A stretch of DNA of 9,275 bases from Clostridiales bacterium UBA4696 (GCA_002404795.1 DHKK01000165.1:28323-37597); one strand, 5' to 3'; counted from the stretch's first letter, positions 1-6,059 are shown. Numbers and translations are program-made. Notes: a model not told the origin generated them from the sequence alone.

Positions 1-1413
1 GTAGCGGATCTTGCCGTCGGCGATGTCATAGAAGCGGTTGATGAGGTTCGTGATCGTCGTCTTGCCCGCACCGGTCGCGCCGACGAAGGCCAGCTTCTGC
101 CCGGGCTTGGCGTAGAGCGAGATATCATGCAGCACAGGCTTCCCAGGTTCATAGGCAAAGTCCACGTCGAAGAACCGCACGTCGCCGCAGAGCTTCACCA
201 GCTTCCTGCTGCCGTCCTCCTGCGGGCAGTTCCATGCCCAGAGATCCGTTCGTGTCTGGCAGGGCGTCAATGTGCCGTCAACGGCTTCTGTGACGTTCAC
301 GAGCGTGACGCGCCCGTTGTCTTCCTCCGGCTGCTGGTCGATGAGTTCAAAGATGCGGCTCGCGCCCGCCGCCGCCATGACGATGGCGTTGATCTGCTGC
401 GACACCTGCGAGACGTTGCCCGTAAACTGCTTCGTCATCCCGAGGAACGACGCGACGACCGCGATCTTCAGCGGCGCGATCATGTTGTCCGTCTCAAACA
501 GGTTCTGGAACGACAGATTCGGCACATTGCCGCCCGAGCAGATCAGAAGCCCGCCGAGGAAGGCCGTGAGCACATACAGGATGTTGCCGATGTTGTTCAT
601 GATGGGCATGAAGATATTCGCGTAGCGCTGTGCATGGTTCGCGTCGTCAAAGAGCTGGTCGTTGATGGCGTCAAAGTCGCGCTCCGCCGCCTCCTCATGG
701 CAGAAGACCTTGACGACCTTCTGGCCATTCATCATCTCCTCGATATAGCCCTCGACCTTGCCGAGCGAGCGCTGCTGGTTGAGGAAGTATTTGGCCGATC
801 TGCCGCCGACGCTCTTTGTGACCCGTGTCATGAAGAAAATGCCGAGGAAGACAACGAGCATGAGAGGGATGGAAAAATAGAACATGAACAGCAGCAGGCC
901 CAGCACCGTCAGTCCTGCGGCGAACAGCTGCGGCAGGCTCTGCGAGACGAGCTGGCGGAGCGTGTCGATGTCGTTCGTGTAGTAGCTCATGATATCGCCG
1001 CGGCTGTTCTGGTCAAAGTAGCGGATGGGCAGCTTCTGCATCCCCGCGAACATCCGCGTGCGCAGCTTGTGCAGAAAACCCTGCGTCACATGCGCCATCA
1101 GCTGCGTATAGACGGCCGTGCAGGCGAGGCCCGCAAGATAGATGCAGACCATGGTGACGAGCGCATGGAGGATCTTGCTGCTCACGCCGTCCCAGCCGAG
1201 GCTCAGACCTTCTTCAATATAGCTCGTGACGGTCTCAATATAAATTGCCGGCAGAATGCCGACCACGGCACTGATGATGATGCAGATCATCGTGATGATG
1301 AGCATCGCCGGATAGTCGCGGAACAGCAGTCCGATCACCCGGCCAAGGGGCTTGAGATCCGCCTTCGCGCCCACCATCGGCGCACGGGGCGCTCTTCCGG
1401 GACGATTAGCCAT
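1..1413 (-). CDS. ABC exporter half-transporter, second subunit (3' end cut by window edge)
   Basis: This is a fused membrane-domain/ATPase half-transporter, probably the catalytically competent partner of the half-transporter encoded upstream; together they would export a drug or lipid-like compound across the cytoplasmic membrane. The visible 471 residues start at ATG 1413, preceded by a GGGAGG site at 1422-1427 with an 8-nt gap. Hydrophobic stretches at about residues 35-60, 80-105, 160-195 and 270-325 form the type-I exporter membrane domain. A linker of about 50 residues (365-410, containing LWAW) precedes the nucleotide-binding domain, as I recall for this subfamily. The A-loop Tyr is residue 421, and the Walker A GATGAGKT (445-452) is canonical. 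The sequence stops at residue 471, so the Q-loop, signature, Walker B and switch His cannot be judged. The first 8 bases overlap the end of the preceding gene, suggesting coupled translation and a fixed subunit ratio. The family is certain; the substrate is unknown. Confidence 0.95.
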   Translation of the reverse strand, partial: MANRPGRAPRAPMVGAKADLKPLGRVIGLLFRDYPAMLIITMICIIISAVVGILPAIYIETVTSYIEEGLSLGWDGVSSKILHALVTMVCIYLAGLACTAVYTQLMAHVTQGFLHKLRTRMFAGMQKLPIRYFDQNSRGDIMSYYTNDIDTLRQLVSQSLPQLFAAGLTVLGLLLFMFYFSIPLMLVVFLGIFFMTRVTKSVGGRSAKYFLNQQRSLGKVEGYIEEMMNGQKVVKVFCHEEAAERDFDAINDQLFDDANHAQRYANIFMPIMNNIGNILYVLTAFLGGLLICSGGNVPNLSFQNLFETDNMIAPLKIAVVASFLGMTKQFTGNVSQVSQQINAIVMAAAGASRIFELIDQQPEEDNGRVTLVNVTEAVDGTLTPCQTRTDLWAWNCPQEDGSRKLVKLCGDVRFFDVDFAYEPGKPVLHDISLYAKPGQKLAFVGATGAGKTTITNLINRFYDIADGKIRY

Positions 1414-3151
1414 TGTCTGCACCTCCCGCTCTGTTCTGAGAATAATAGACTTCCTGATAGATCTGATTCGAGGAAAGAAGCGTCTCATGCGTACCCATGC
1501 CGTTGATCGCGCCGCCGTCCAGAACCAGGATCAGATCTGCATCCTGAATGGAGGAAATGCGCTGGGCAATGATGAATTTCGACGTTTCCGGGATCTCGGT
1601 GCGCAGCGCCGCGCGGATCTTCGCGTCGGTCTTCGTGTCGACGGCGGAGGTCGAGTCGTCGAGGATCAAAATCTTCGGCTTTTTCAGCAGTGCCCGCGCG
1701 ATGCACAGCCGCTGCTTCTGCCCGCCGGAGACGTTCGTGCCGCCCTGCTCGATATAGGTGTCGTATTTGTCCGGCATCTGCTGGATGAATTCATCCGCGC
1801 ACGCCAGCTCGCAGGCCCGCTGCAGTTCCTCGTCCGACGCATTTGCGTCGCCCCAGCGCAGATTTTCCTTGATCGTGCCGGAGAACAGGACGTTTTTCTG
1901 CAAGACGACGGCCACCTGATTGCGAAGGGCTTCCAGATCGTATTTTTTCACGTCGATGCCGCCGACGCGCACCGTGCCTTCCGTTGCGTCATACAGGCGC
2001 GGGATGAGCTGGATCAGGCTCGTTTTCGAAGAGCCCGTGCCGCCGATGATGCCGACGGTCTGGCCGGACTTCACATGGAAATCGACGTCTGAAAGCGCGC
2101 TGCGCTTCGCCGCCGCCGAATACTTGAAGCTGACATGGTCAAAGTCCACGTCGCCATTCTTCACATCAAAGACCGGCTCTGCCGGGTTCTGCAGGCTGCT
2201 CGTCTCATCGAGCACCTCGCAGATGCGCTTGCCGGAGGCCTGTGCCATCGTCAGCATCACAAAGATCATCGAGAGCATCATCAGGCTCATGAGGATCTGC
2301 ATCGAATACGTGATCATGCTCGTCAGACTGCCGACGCCGAGGTATGTCGCGCCCGACGTGACGATGAGCTTCGCCGCAAAATACGAGATGAGGATCATCG
2401 ACGTGTACACGCAGAACTGCATGACAGGGGAGTTGAGCGCCAGGATCTTCTCCGCCTTGAGGAAATCCTTCCGCACGGAGTCGGACGCGGCGGAGAACTT
2501 CTCCGTCTCATAGTCCTCACGCACGAAGCTCTTTACCACGCGCATGGCCTGCACGTTCTCCTGCACGGAGTTGTTGAGCGCATCATATTTCTTAAAGACT
2601 GCCTTGAAAAGCGGCAGCGCGCTCCGGATCATCAGAAACAGCGCAAACCCCAGCACCGGGATCGTCCCCGCAAAAATAAAGGAGAGCTGCTTGCCCACGC
2701 GGATGGACATCACCACCGCGAACACCAGCATCATCGGCGCGCGCACCGCGATGCGGATGCACATCATGAACGCGTTCTGGATGTTCGTGACGTCCGTCGT
2801 CAGCCGCGTGACGAGCGACGAGGTCGAAAACCGGTCGATGTTCGCAAAGGAAAAGCCCTGCACCTGATAAAAAAGATCATGCCGCAGATTCTTCGCAAAG
2901 CCCGCCGCGGCCTCCGCCGCGAACCAGCCGGACAGTGATCCAAACCCCAGCGACAGCATGGCGATGACGAACAGCTTGAGTCCGAAGGCCACAATGGTCT
3001 GCATCGTGCAGCCGTTCTGGATCGCGTTGATCAGATCCGCCGTCAAAAGCGGGATCGTACACTCGCATGCGACCTCGCCCACCATGCACACAGGGGTCAG
3101 GATCGTCGGCCTTTTGTATTCCCGGATACAGGTCGCCAAACGTTTGATCAT
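1406..3151 (-). CDS. ABC exporter half-transporter with a degenerate ATP site
   Basis: A 581-residue half-transporter: membrane domain at about 1-310 and ATPase domain at about 330-570. Visible motifs are A-loop Tyr344, Walker A GGTGSSKT (370-377, Ser where Gly is usual before Lys), Q-loop Gln418, signature VSGGQ (474-478), Walker B ILILDD (494-499) and D-loop SAVD (502-505). Asp499 replaces the catalytic Glu, and Gln530 in IIAQR replaces the switch His. The same two substitutions mark the degenerate site of heterodimeric exporters such as TM287/288, so this is probably the non-catalytic subunit paired with the next gene. I chose the start at 3151 because a GGAGGT site lies 9 nt upstream and residues of membrane-domain type begin there. 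The frame stays open to an ATG at 3253, but that adds 34 residues overlapping the MarR gene and unlike the family. The gene overlaps the upstream stop by ATGA and the downstream start by 8 bp. MarR-linked multidrug export is the best guess; the substrate cannot be read. Confidence 0.96.
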   Translation of the reverse strand: MIKRLATCIREYKRPTILTPVCMVGEVACECTIPLLTADLINAIQNGCTMQTIVAFGLKLFVIAMLSLGFGSLSGWFAAEAAAGFAKNLRHDLFYQVQGFSFANIDRFSTSSLVTRLTTDVTNIQNAFMMCIRIAVRAPMMLVFAVVMSIRVGKQLSFIFAGTIPVLGFALFLMIRSALPLFKAVFKKYDALNNSVQENVQAMRVVKSFVREDYETEKFSAASDSVRKDFLKAEKILALNSPVMQFCVYTSMILISYFAAKLIVTSGATYLGVGSLTSMITYSMQILMSLMMLSMIFVMLTMAQASGKRICEVLDETSSLQNPAEPVFDVKNGDVDFDHVSFKYSAAAKRSALSDVDFHVKSGQTVGIIGGTGSSKTSLIQLIPRLYDATEGTVRVGGIDVKKYDLEALRNQVAVVLQKNVLFSGTIKENLRWGDANASDEELQRACELACADEFIQQMPDKYDTYIEQGGTNVSGGQKQRLCIARALLKKPKILILDDSTSAVDTKTDAKIRAALRTEIPETSKFIIAQRISSIQDADLILVLDGGAINGMGTHETLLSSNQIYQEVYYSQNRAGGADNG

Positions 3152-3606
3152 ACCTCTGATACCTCCATTGTCTGCGTGATTTTCAGATTTTCCGCCGCCA
3201 GATCGAGCAGCCGCCGCAGCGTCTGCTGCTCCTCGGACGTCATCCCGGCGCACATGCGCTGCTCGAGCGTCTCGAATGCCTGCCCGACGGCCTCGTCGCA
3301 GCGGCGGGCCCGTTCGGTCAGCCGGATGCGCTTGCAGCGCCGGTCGGTCTTGTCGGGCTCGATGACGATGAAGTCCTTCGCCTCCAGCCGCTGCAGTACG
3401 CCCGAAACGGTCGGGTGCGTCAGATGGAAGCGCTTCTCAAGGTCCTTCGGGTACACGGCCTCCTGCTCATGCAGCGACAGATGGTGCAGAAGAAACGACT
3501 GCGTCGACGTCAGGTCGAGCGCCAGAAACTGCTGATCCATATACTGCGTGATGCGGTTGTTGAGATACCGCAGCCGCGGCCCGAGGTTCTGGGAACAATC
3601 GTTCAT
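3148..3606 (-). CDS. MarR-family transcriptional regulator
   Basis: A 152-residue winged-helix regulator, typical in length for MarR proteins, which act as dimers and usually repress their own operon until a small ligand (often a drug or phenolic compound) releases them. The helix-turn-helix covers about residues 52-77 with a recognition helix near THPTVSGVLQRLE (64-76). The wing is at 84-95 with the family-typical D-x-x-D-R-R (85-90, DKTDRR). Flanking helices (1-30 and 100-145) would form the dimer interface. The start at 3606 is preceded by AGGAGG with a 5-nt gap. A longer frame from 3690 adds 28 residues read through the promoter and operators, so I reject it. The stop overlaps the ATG of the ABC exporter gene (ATGA), so regulator and exporter share one transcript. 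Two palindromes just downstream of the -10 box are its probable binding sites. The ligand is unknown. Confidence 0.95.
   Translation of the reverse strand: MNDCSQNLGPRLRYLNNRITQYMDQQFLALDLTSTQSFLLHHLSLHEQEAVYPKDLEKRFHLTHPTVSGVLQRLEAKDFIVIEPDKTDRRCKRIRLTERARRCDEAVGQAFETLEQRMCAGMTSEEQQTLRRLLDLAAENLKITQTMEVSEV
3161..3166 (-). promoter_or_regulatory. Ribosome binding site that sets the ABC exporter start
   Basis: GGAGGT on the minus strand, 9 nt before ATG 3151 and inside the last codons of the MarR gene. It supports the internal start at 3151 over the longer frame from 3253. Confidence 0.8.
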
Positions 3607-3611
3607 AGAAG

Positions 3612-3617
3612 CCTCCT
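3612..3617 (-). promoter_or_regulatory. Ribosome binding site of the MarR gene
   Basis: AGGAGG on the minus strand, 5 nt before ATG 3606. It identifies this start rather than the upstream ATG at 3690, which lies in the promoter. Confidence 0.85.
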
Positions 3618-3630
3618 GCCAATTAAAAAC

Positions 3631-3662
3631 GTAGCACGCTACCAAAATCAGTAGCGTGCTAC
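3631..3662 (-). promoter_or_regulatory. Twin palindromic operators of the MarR/ABC operon
   Basis: Two 12-bp sites, GTAGCACGCTAC (3631-3642) and GTAGCGTGCTAC (3651-3662), each a GTAGC-NN-GCTAC dyad. They are also reverse complements of each other. Centre-to-centre distance is 20 bp, about two helical turns, which would put two dimers on the same DNA face. The core resembles the TAGC-NN-GCTA sites of SlyA/MarR proteins. One site begins directly after the -10 box and spans the expected transcription start; the other lies in the leader before the ribosome binding site. Binding there should block transcription, so autorepression by the MarR protein is the natural reading. This is inferred from position and symmetry. 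Confidence 0.8.
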
Positions 3663-3690
3663 ATTTTATCAGATTTCTAAAAAAATGCAA
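3663..3690 (-). promoter_or_regulatory. Promoter of the MarR/ABC exporter operon
   Basis: Minus-strand -10 TAAAAT (3663-3668) with an upstream TG making an extended -10 (TGATAAAAT). A weak -35 TTGCAT (3685-3690) lies 16 nt upstream, separated by a T-rich spacer. Transcription should begin near 3656, inside the second operator. The poor -35 is compensated by the extended -10. Confidence 0.7.
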
Positions 3691-3745
3691 TCGTCAAACT
3701 GCACAACAAATAGTTAACATAATATTAAATCCATGCACCGCCCCC
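3691..3745. other. AT-rich spacer between the MarR promoter and the repeat array
   Basis: No gene, hairpin or promoter facing right is visible here. The stretch is AT-rich compared with everything around it and separates the divergent operon from the palindromic repeats. Confidence 0.5.
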
Positions 3746-3981
3746 AAAGGCTCCCCTGAAAGGGGAGCTGGCGCGCAGCGCCTGAGAGGTGAACCCCGCC
3801 GCAGCGGAAAGGCTCCCCTCTCAGGGGCCGATTCCCCCTATCAGGGGGAAATGTCCCGAAGGGACAAAAGGGGTAGGGACGCTGTCAGCCGAAGGCTGAC
3901 TGAGAGGTTGTCACAAATTTGCTGCAACCTCTCCGTCTCGGCTCCGCCGAGCCACCTCCCCTGAAAGGGGAGGCTTTTTTT
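3746..3981. repeat. Composite palindromic intergenic repeat, left array
   Basis: A chain of short hairpins: CTCCCCT/AGGGGAG (3751-3767), GGCGC/GCGCC (3770-3782), TTCCCCCT/AGGGGGAA (3832-3850), TGTCCC/GGGACA (3852-3866), GTCAGCC/GGCTGAC (3884-3900), AGAGGTTG/CAACCTCT (3903-3932), CTCGGC/GCCGAG (3937-3951) and CCTCCCCT/AGGGGAGG (3955-3973). The outer arms are inverted with respect to each other, so the unit resembles a small non-autonomous element (MITE or REP-like). Most of it recurs in inverted orientation at 5877-6054: bases 3886-3962 match the reverse complement of 5890-5966 at 74 of 77 positions, and 3795-3819 match that of 5981-6005 exactly. There is no reading frame of protein character. 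I associate such repeats with Oscillospirales genomes. Confidence 0.88.
3955..3981 (+). terminator. Terminator-like hairpin at the right end of the left repeat array
   Basis: CCTCCCCT (3955-3962), GAA loop, AGGGGAGG (3966-3973), then C and seven T. It has the form of a plus-strand intrinsic terminator, yet no plus-strand gene lies upstream in the window. It is the outer arm of the repeat and could shield the SLH gene promoter from read-through. Whether it works as a terminator is unknown. Confidence 0.55.
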
Positions 3982-4017
3982 CGCGCACTCCCCAAAAATA
4001 AAAATTTTCAATATCCC

Positions 4018-4046
4018 TTGCCTTTTCCCCACCAGCATGTTACAAT
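4018..4046 (+). promoter_or_regulatory. Promoter of the SLH beta-helix gene
   Basis: A -35 TTGCCT (4018-4023) and a -10 TACAAT (4041-4046) separated by 17 nt, with TG one base before the -10 (extended -10). Predicted transcription start is about 4053, giving a leader of roughly 80 nt. This is a good sigma-A type promoter and begins soon after the repeat array ends. Confidence 0.75.
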
Positions 4047-4067
4047 GGCATAAAAGCCATCCACCCC

Positions 4068-4106
4068 AGCGGGATATCCCGCTGTTCTGTCTGCTCGCAG
4101 ACAGAA
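4068..4106 (+). promoter_or_regulatory. Structured leader of the SLH gene: palindrome plus strong hairpin
   Basis: A perfect 16-bp palindrome, AGCGGGATATCCCGCT (4068-4083), is followed by a hairpin TTCTGTCTGC/GCAGACAGAA (4085-4094 with 4097-4106). The CAGAC in the right arm (4098-4102) can instead pair with GTCTG (4113-4117), directly before the Shine-Dalgarno AAAGGA (4118-4123). The palindrome could be a repressor operator just inside the transcript; the hairpins could stabilise the mRNA or control translation. No poly-T follows, so it is not a simple terminator. No known riboswitch is recognised. Confidence 0.55.
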
Positions 4107-4131
4107 TCTGCCGTCTGAAAGGAAAAACGCC

Positions 4132-5676
4132 ATGAAAAAACGCCTCCTCTCCCTCCTCCTGATCCTCTGCCTCTGCGCCGCCTTGCTGCCTGTAACGGCG
4201 CTGGCTGTGGAAACGACTGTTACAAACGAAACAGATTTAATAGCCGCAATCTCTAATGGCGGCACGGTCAAGCTCGGTGGAAATATCACGCTGACAGCGA
4301 CTCTTGTGATCAACAATACCGTGATTCTTGATCTGAATGGCAACGAACTTAATAAGACAGCGTCATCTCCATTTGGTGCTGCGATCCGTGTGACATCCGA
4401 AGCCAGCCTGACGCTGACGGACAGCAGCCAGGAAAAAACCGGGAAAATTTCCGGTTTTGATTCAAAAGAAGTAGGCGGCGGTGTCTATGTTGATGGCGGC
4501 TCGTTCATTATGACTGGAGGCTCGATCGTAAGCTGCAACGCTGCTGGTAATGGCGGCGGCGGTGTGTATCTGGCAAGCGGCGCATCGTTTACCATGACCG
4601 GCGGCACGATTTATAATTGTAATACGAACATGTATAATGGCGGCGGCGTACTGGTAGAAGCGGGCGGCCTGTTCGTCATGAACGGCGGCTTGATTAAGAA
4701 TTGTTACGCCAATGGCGACGGCGGCGGTGTCTATGTGAATGGTACATTCCGCATGACCGGTGGAATGATTCAAAAGTGCGAGACAACCGAGAACGCACGT
4801 CAGGGCGCGCGCGGCTACGGCGGCGGTGTCTATGTCTCTCCGATCGGCAAGTTTGAGATGTCTGGCGGCTCTATTGAGAAATGTGAGGCTATTGGAGAAT
4901 ATTTTGAAGGCAAGGGTGGCGGCGTGTATGTCCGCGGTACCTTCAAAATGACTGATGGCATGATCACTGGCTGCACTGCAAAGGGTGACGGCGCTGGCGT
5001 GTACGTCGAAAACGGTGCGACCGCAACGCTCATCCCGGGGAATATCACGGGTAATAAAAAGTCTGACGGAACAGCGGATGATATCGCTGGCCCCGGCGGC
5101 TATACCGTATATGAGCCTGATACCGAGATTCCCGACTACCCCCTCATCTCCATCCTCCCCGCGCTCGCAAAGGACCTGCCGTTCACGGATGTGACCTCCA
5201 CCGACTGGTTCTACGGCGATGTGGAATACGTGTATGACAACGGTCTCATGACCGGCACGGCTTCTGACGCGTTCAGCCCCGAAGCCCCCGTCACCCGCGG
5301 CATGGTCATGACCATCCTCGCCCGGCGCGAGGGCATCCGCACCGACCGCTATACCCCGTGGTACGCCGCGGGCTGCGAATGGGCGAAAGCCAACGACATC
5401 TCCGACGGCACAAACCCCGAAGCCCCCGTCACCCGCGAGCAGCTCGCCGCCATGCTCTACCGTTACGCCGCCCTCAAAGGCCGCGACCTCACAGCAGGCG
5501 AGAACACCAACATCCTCAGCTACACCGACGCATTCGACATCTCCGACTACGCCATCCCCGCCCTCCAATGGGCCTGCGGCGAAGCCATCCTCACCGGCTC
5601 CAACGGCGCCCTGAATCCCCAGTCCACCGCCACCAGAGCCCAGCTTGCCGCCATCCTGCACCGGTATTTCGGGTAA
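4132..5676 (+). CDS. Secreted beta-helix repeat protein with three C-terminal SLH domains
   Basis: A 514-residue exported surface protein. A signal peptide (1-25: Lys-Lys-Arg, a Leu-rich core, cleavage after ALA) leads to a short N-terminal part and then about seven GGGVYV-type turns (115-292). These form repeats of roughly 25-35 residues: GGGVYV, then a hydrophobic F-x-M-T-G-G strand, then an I-x-x-C turn. This pattern suggests a right-handed parallel beta-helix, as in adhesins and sugar-binding or sugar-cleaving proteins. No catalytic motif is recognised. Six turns end in Cys (135, 163, 191, 216, 251, 281). After a Pro-rich linker (about 325-345), three SLH domains (about 350-400, 407-450 and 465-514; VTRG, VTRE and ATRA motifs) would bind cell-wall polymers. 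The start has AAAGGA 8 nt upstream and gives a clean signal peptide. The gene is monocistronic, between its own promoter and terminator. The SLH part is much richer in G/C-ending codons than the helix part. A display adhesin is likely; the ligand is unknown. Confidence 0.93.
   Translation: MKKRLLSLLLILCLCAALLPVTALAVETTVTNETDLIAAISNGGTVKLGGNITLTATLVINNTVILDLNGNELNKTASSPFGAAIRVTSEASLTLTDSSQEKTGKISGFDSKEVGGGVYVDGGSFIMTGGSIVSCNAAGNGGGGVYLASGASFTMTGGTIYNCNTNMYNGGGVLVEAGGLFVMNGGLIKNCYANGDGGGVYVNGTFRMTGGMIQKCETTENARQGARGYGGGVYVSPIGKFEMSGGSIEKCEAIGEYFEGKGGGVYVRGTFKMTDGMITGCTAKGDGAGVYVENGATATLIPGNITGNKKSDGTADDIAGPGGYTVYEPDTEIPDYPLISILPALAKDLPFTDVTSTDWFYGDVEYVYDNGLMTGTASDAFSPEAPVTRGMVMTILARREGIRTDRYTPWYAAGCEWAKANDISDGTNPEAPVTREQLAAMLYRYAALKGRDLTAGENTNILSYTDAFDISDYAIPALQWACGEAILTGSNGALNPQSTATRAQLAAILHRYFG
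4474..5007 (+). repeat. In-gene beta-helix repeats (seven GGGVYV-type turns)
   Basis: Diverged in-frame repeats encoding residues 115-292. Turn starts are at about residues 115, 142, 170, 197, 230, 262 and 287, each G-G/A-G-V-hydrophobic-V. The DNA copies are not identical, so these are old protein repeats rather than recent tandem duplications. One turn (about 216-230) carries an insertion of roughly 8 residues (ENARQGAR). Confidence 0.8.
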
Positions 5677-5683
5677 ATAAAGA

Positions 5684-5709
5684 AAAAGCCTCCCACCCGG
5701 GAGGCTTTT
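5684..5709 (+). terminator. Terminator of the SLH gene
   Basis: An 11-bp stem AAAAGCCTCCC (5684-5694), ACCC loop, GGGAGGCTTTT (5699-5709), starting 7 nt after the stop codon. The A/T ends make it usable on both strands, so it may also stop any read-through from the arginine operon. Confidence 0.88.
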
Positions 5710-5718
5710 CCTTTTCAA

Positions 5719-5857
5719 AGCCTTCCCCTACGAGGGGAAGGTGGCACGGCGCAGCCGTGACGGATGAGGTGGGGGCAGCCGTGTTGACGCGACGCAGTCC
5801 ACCTCATCAGTCTGCTCCGCTTCGCTCCGCAGCCAGCTTCCCCTCATAGGGGAAGCC
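5719..5857. repeat. Palindromic intergenic repeat, distinct subtype
   Basis: A single unit with inverted outer arms. The left arm is CCTTCCCCT/AGGGGAAGG (5721-5741) plus CACGGC/GCCGTG (5745-5759). The middle stem is GATGAGGTGG/CCACCTCATC (5763-5772 with 5799-5808). The right arm is CTTCCCCT/AGGGGAAG (5837-5855). It has the same layout as the other repeats here (outer arm hairpin, small GC hairpin, GAGG stem) but a different sequence subtype. No gene lies within it. Confidence 0.8.
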
Positions 5858-5876
5858 ATGGGATGCGCAAAACTAG

Positions 5877-6054
5877 AGCCTCCCCTCCCAGGGGAGGTGG
5901 CTCGGCGAAGCCGAGACGGAGAGGTTGCTGCAAATTTGCGACAACCTCTCAGTCAGCCTTCGGCTGCCAGCTCCCCTGCAAGGGGAGCCTTTCCGCTGCG
6001 GCGGGCTAACCCCTCAGGCCCTTCGGGCCAGCTCCCCTTGACAAGGGGAGCCTT
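5877..6054. repeat. Composite palindromic intergenic repeat, right array (inverted copy of the left array)
   Basis: Hairpins in order: CCTCCCCT/AGGGGAGG (5879-5897), CTCGGC/GCCGAG (5901-5915), AGAGGTTG/CAACCTCT (5920-5949), CAGCC/GGCTG (5954-5966), CTCCCCT/AGGGGAG (5971-5987), GGCCC/GGGCC (6017-6029) and CTCCCCTT/AAGGGGAG (6032-6050). Read on the minus strand, it has the same modules in the same order as the left array but lacks the extra 3820-3885 segment. With the left array it forms an inverted repeat around the SLH gene. It also fills most of the gap between the convergent SLH and argD genes. Confidence 0.88.
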
Positions 6055-6059
6055 GAGCG

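Noticed and set aside
127..1506. 459-residue open frame on the plus strand
   Set aside because: It is antisense to the ABC exporter gene. The product is rich in Arg, His and Asp with no domain character, as expected from a GC-rich shadow frame.
3607..3690. N-terminal extension of the MarR gene to the ATG at 3690
   Set aside because: The extension would be translated from the -35, -10 and operator sequences. A good ribosome binding site precedes the ATG at 3606.
3656..3964. Small plus-strand frame through the repeat array
   Set aside because: It consists mainly of translated palindromic repeats, has no ribosome binding site, and starts within the MarR promoter.
3746..3981. Possible CRISPR array
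   Set aside because: The units are palindromic, of uneven length and not separated by unique spacers of constant size, and no cas gene is present.
4047..4131. Known riboswitch or T-box before the SLH gene
   Set aside because: The leader is only about 80 nt, with no conserved riboswitch core and no T-box sequence that I can recognise; only simple hairpins are visible.
4462..5718. 418-residue open frame on the minus strand
   Set aside because: It lies opposite the SLH gene, has low-complexity Gly/Ala/His-rich composition and runs through the terminator. The plus-strand frame has a signal peptide and clear domains.
3982..5876. Invertible phase-variation switch driven by a site-specific recombinase
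   Set aside because: The inverted repeats are real, but no invertase gene is in the window, the promoter lies inside the bracket with its gene so inversion would not uncouple them, and such repeats are probably common in the genome. Kept only as a question in the findings.
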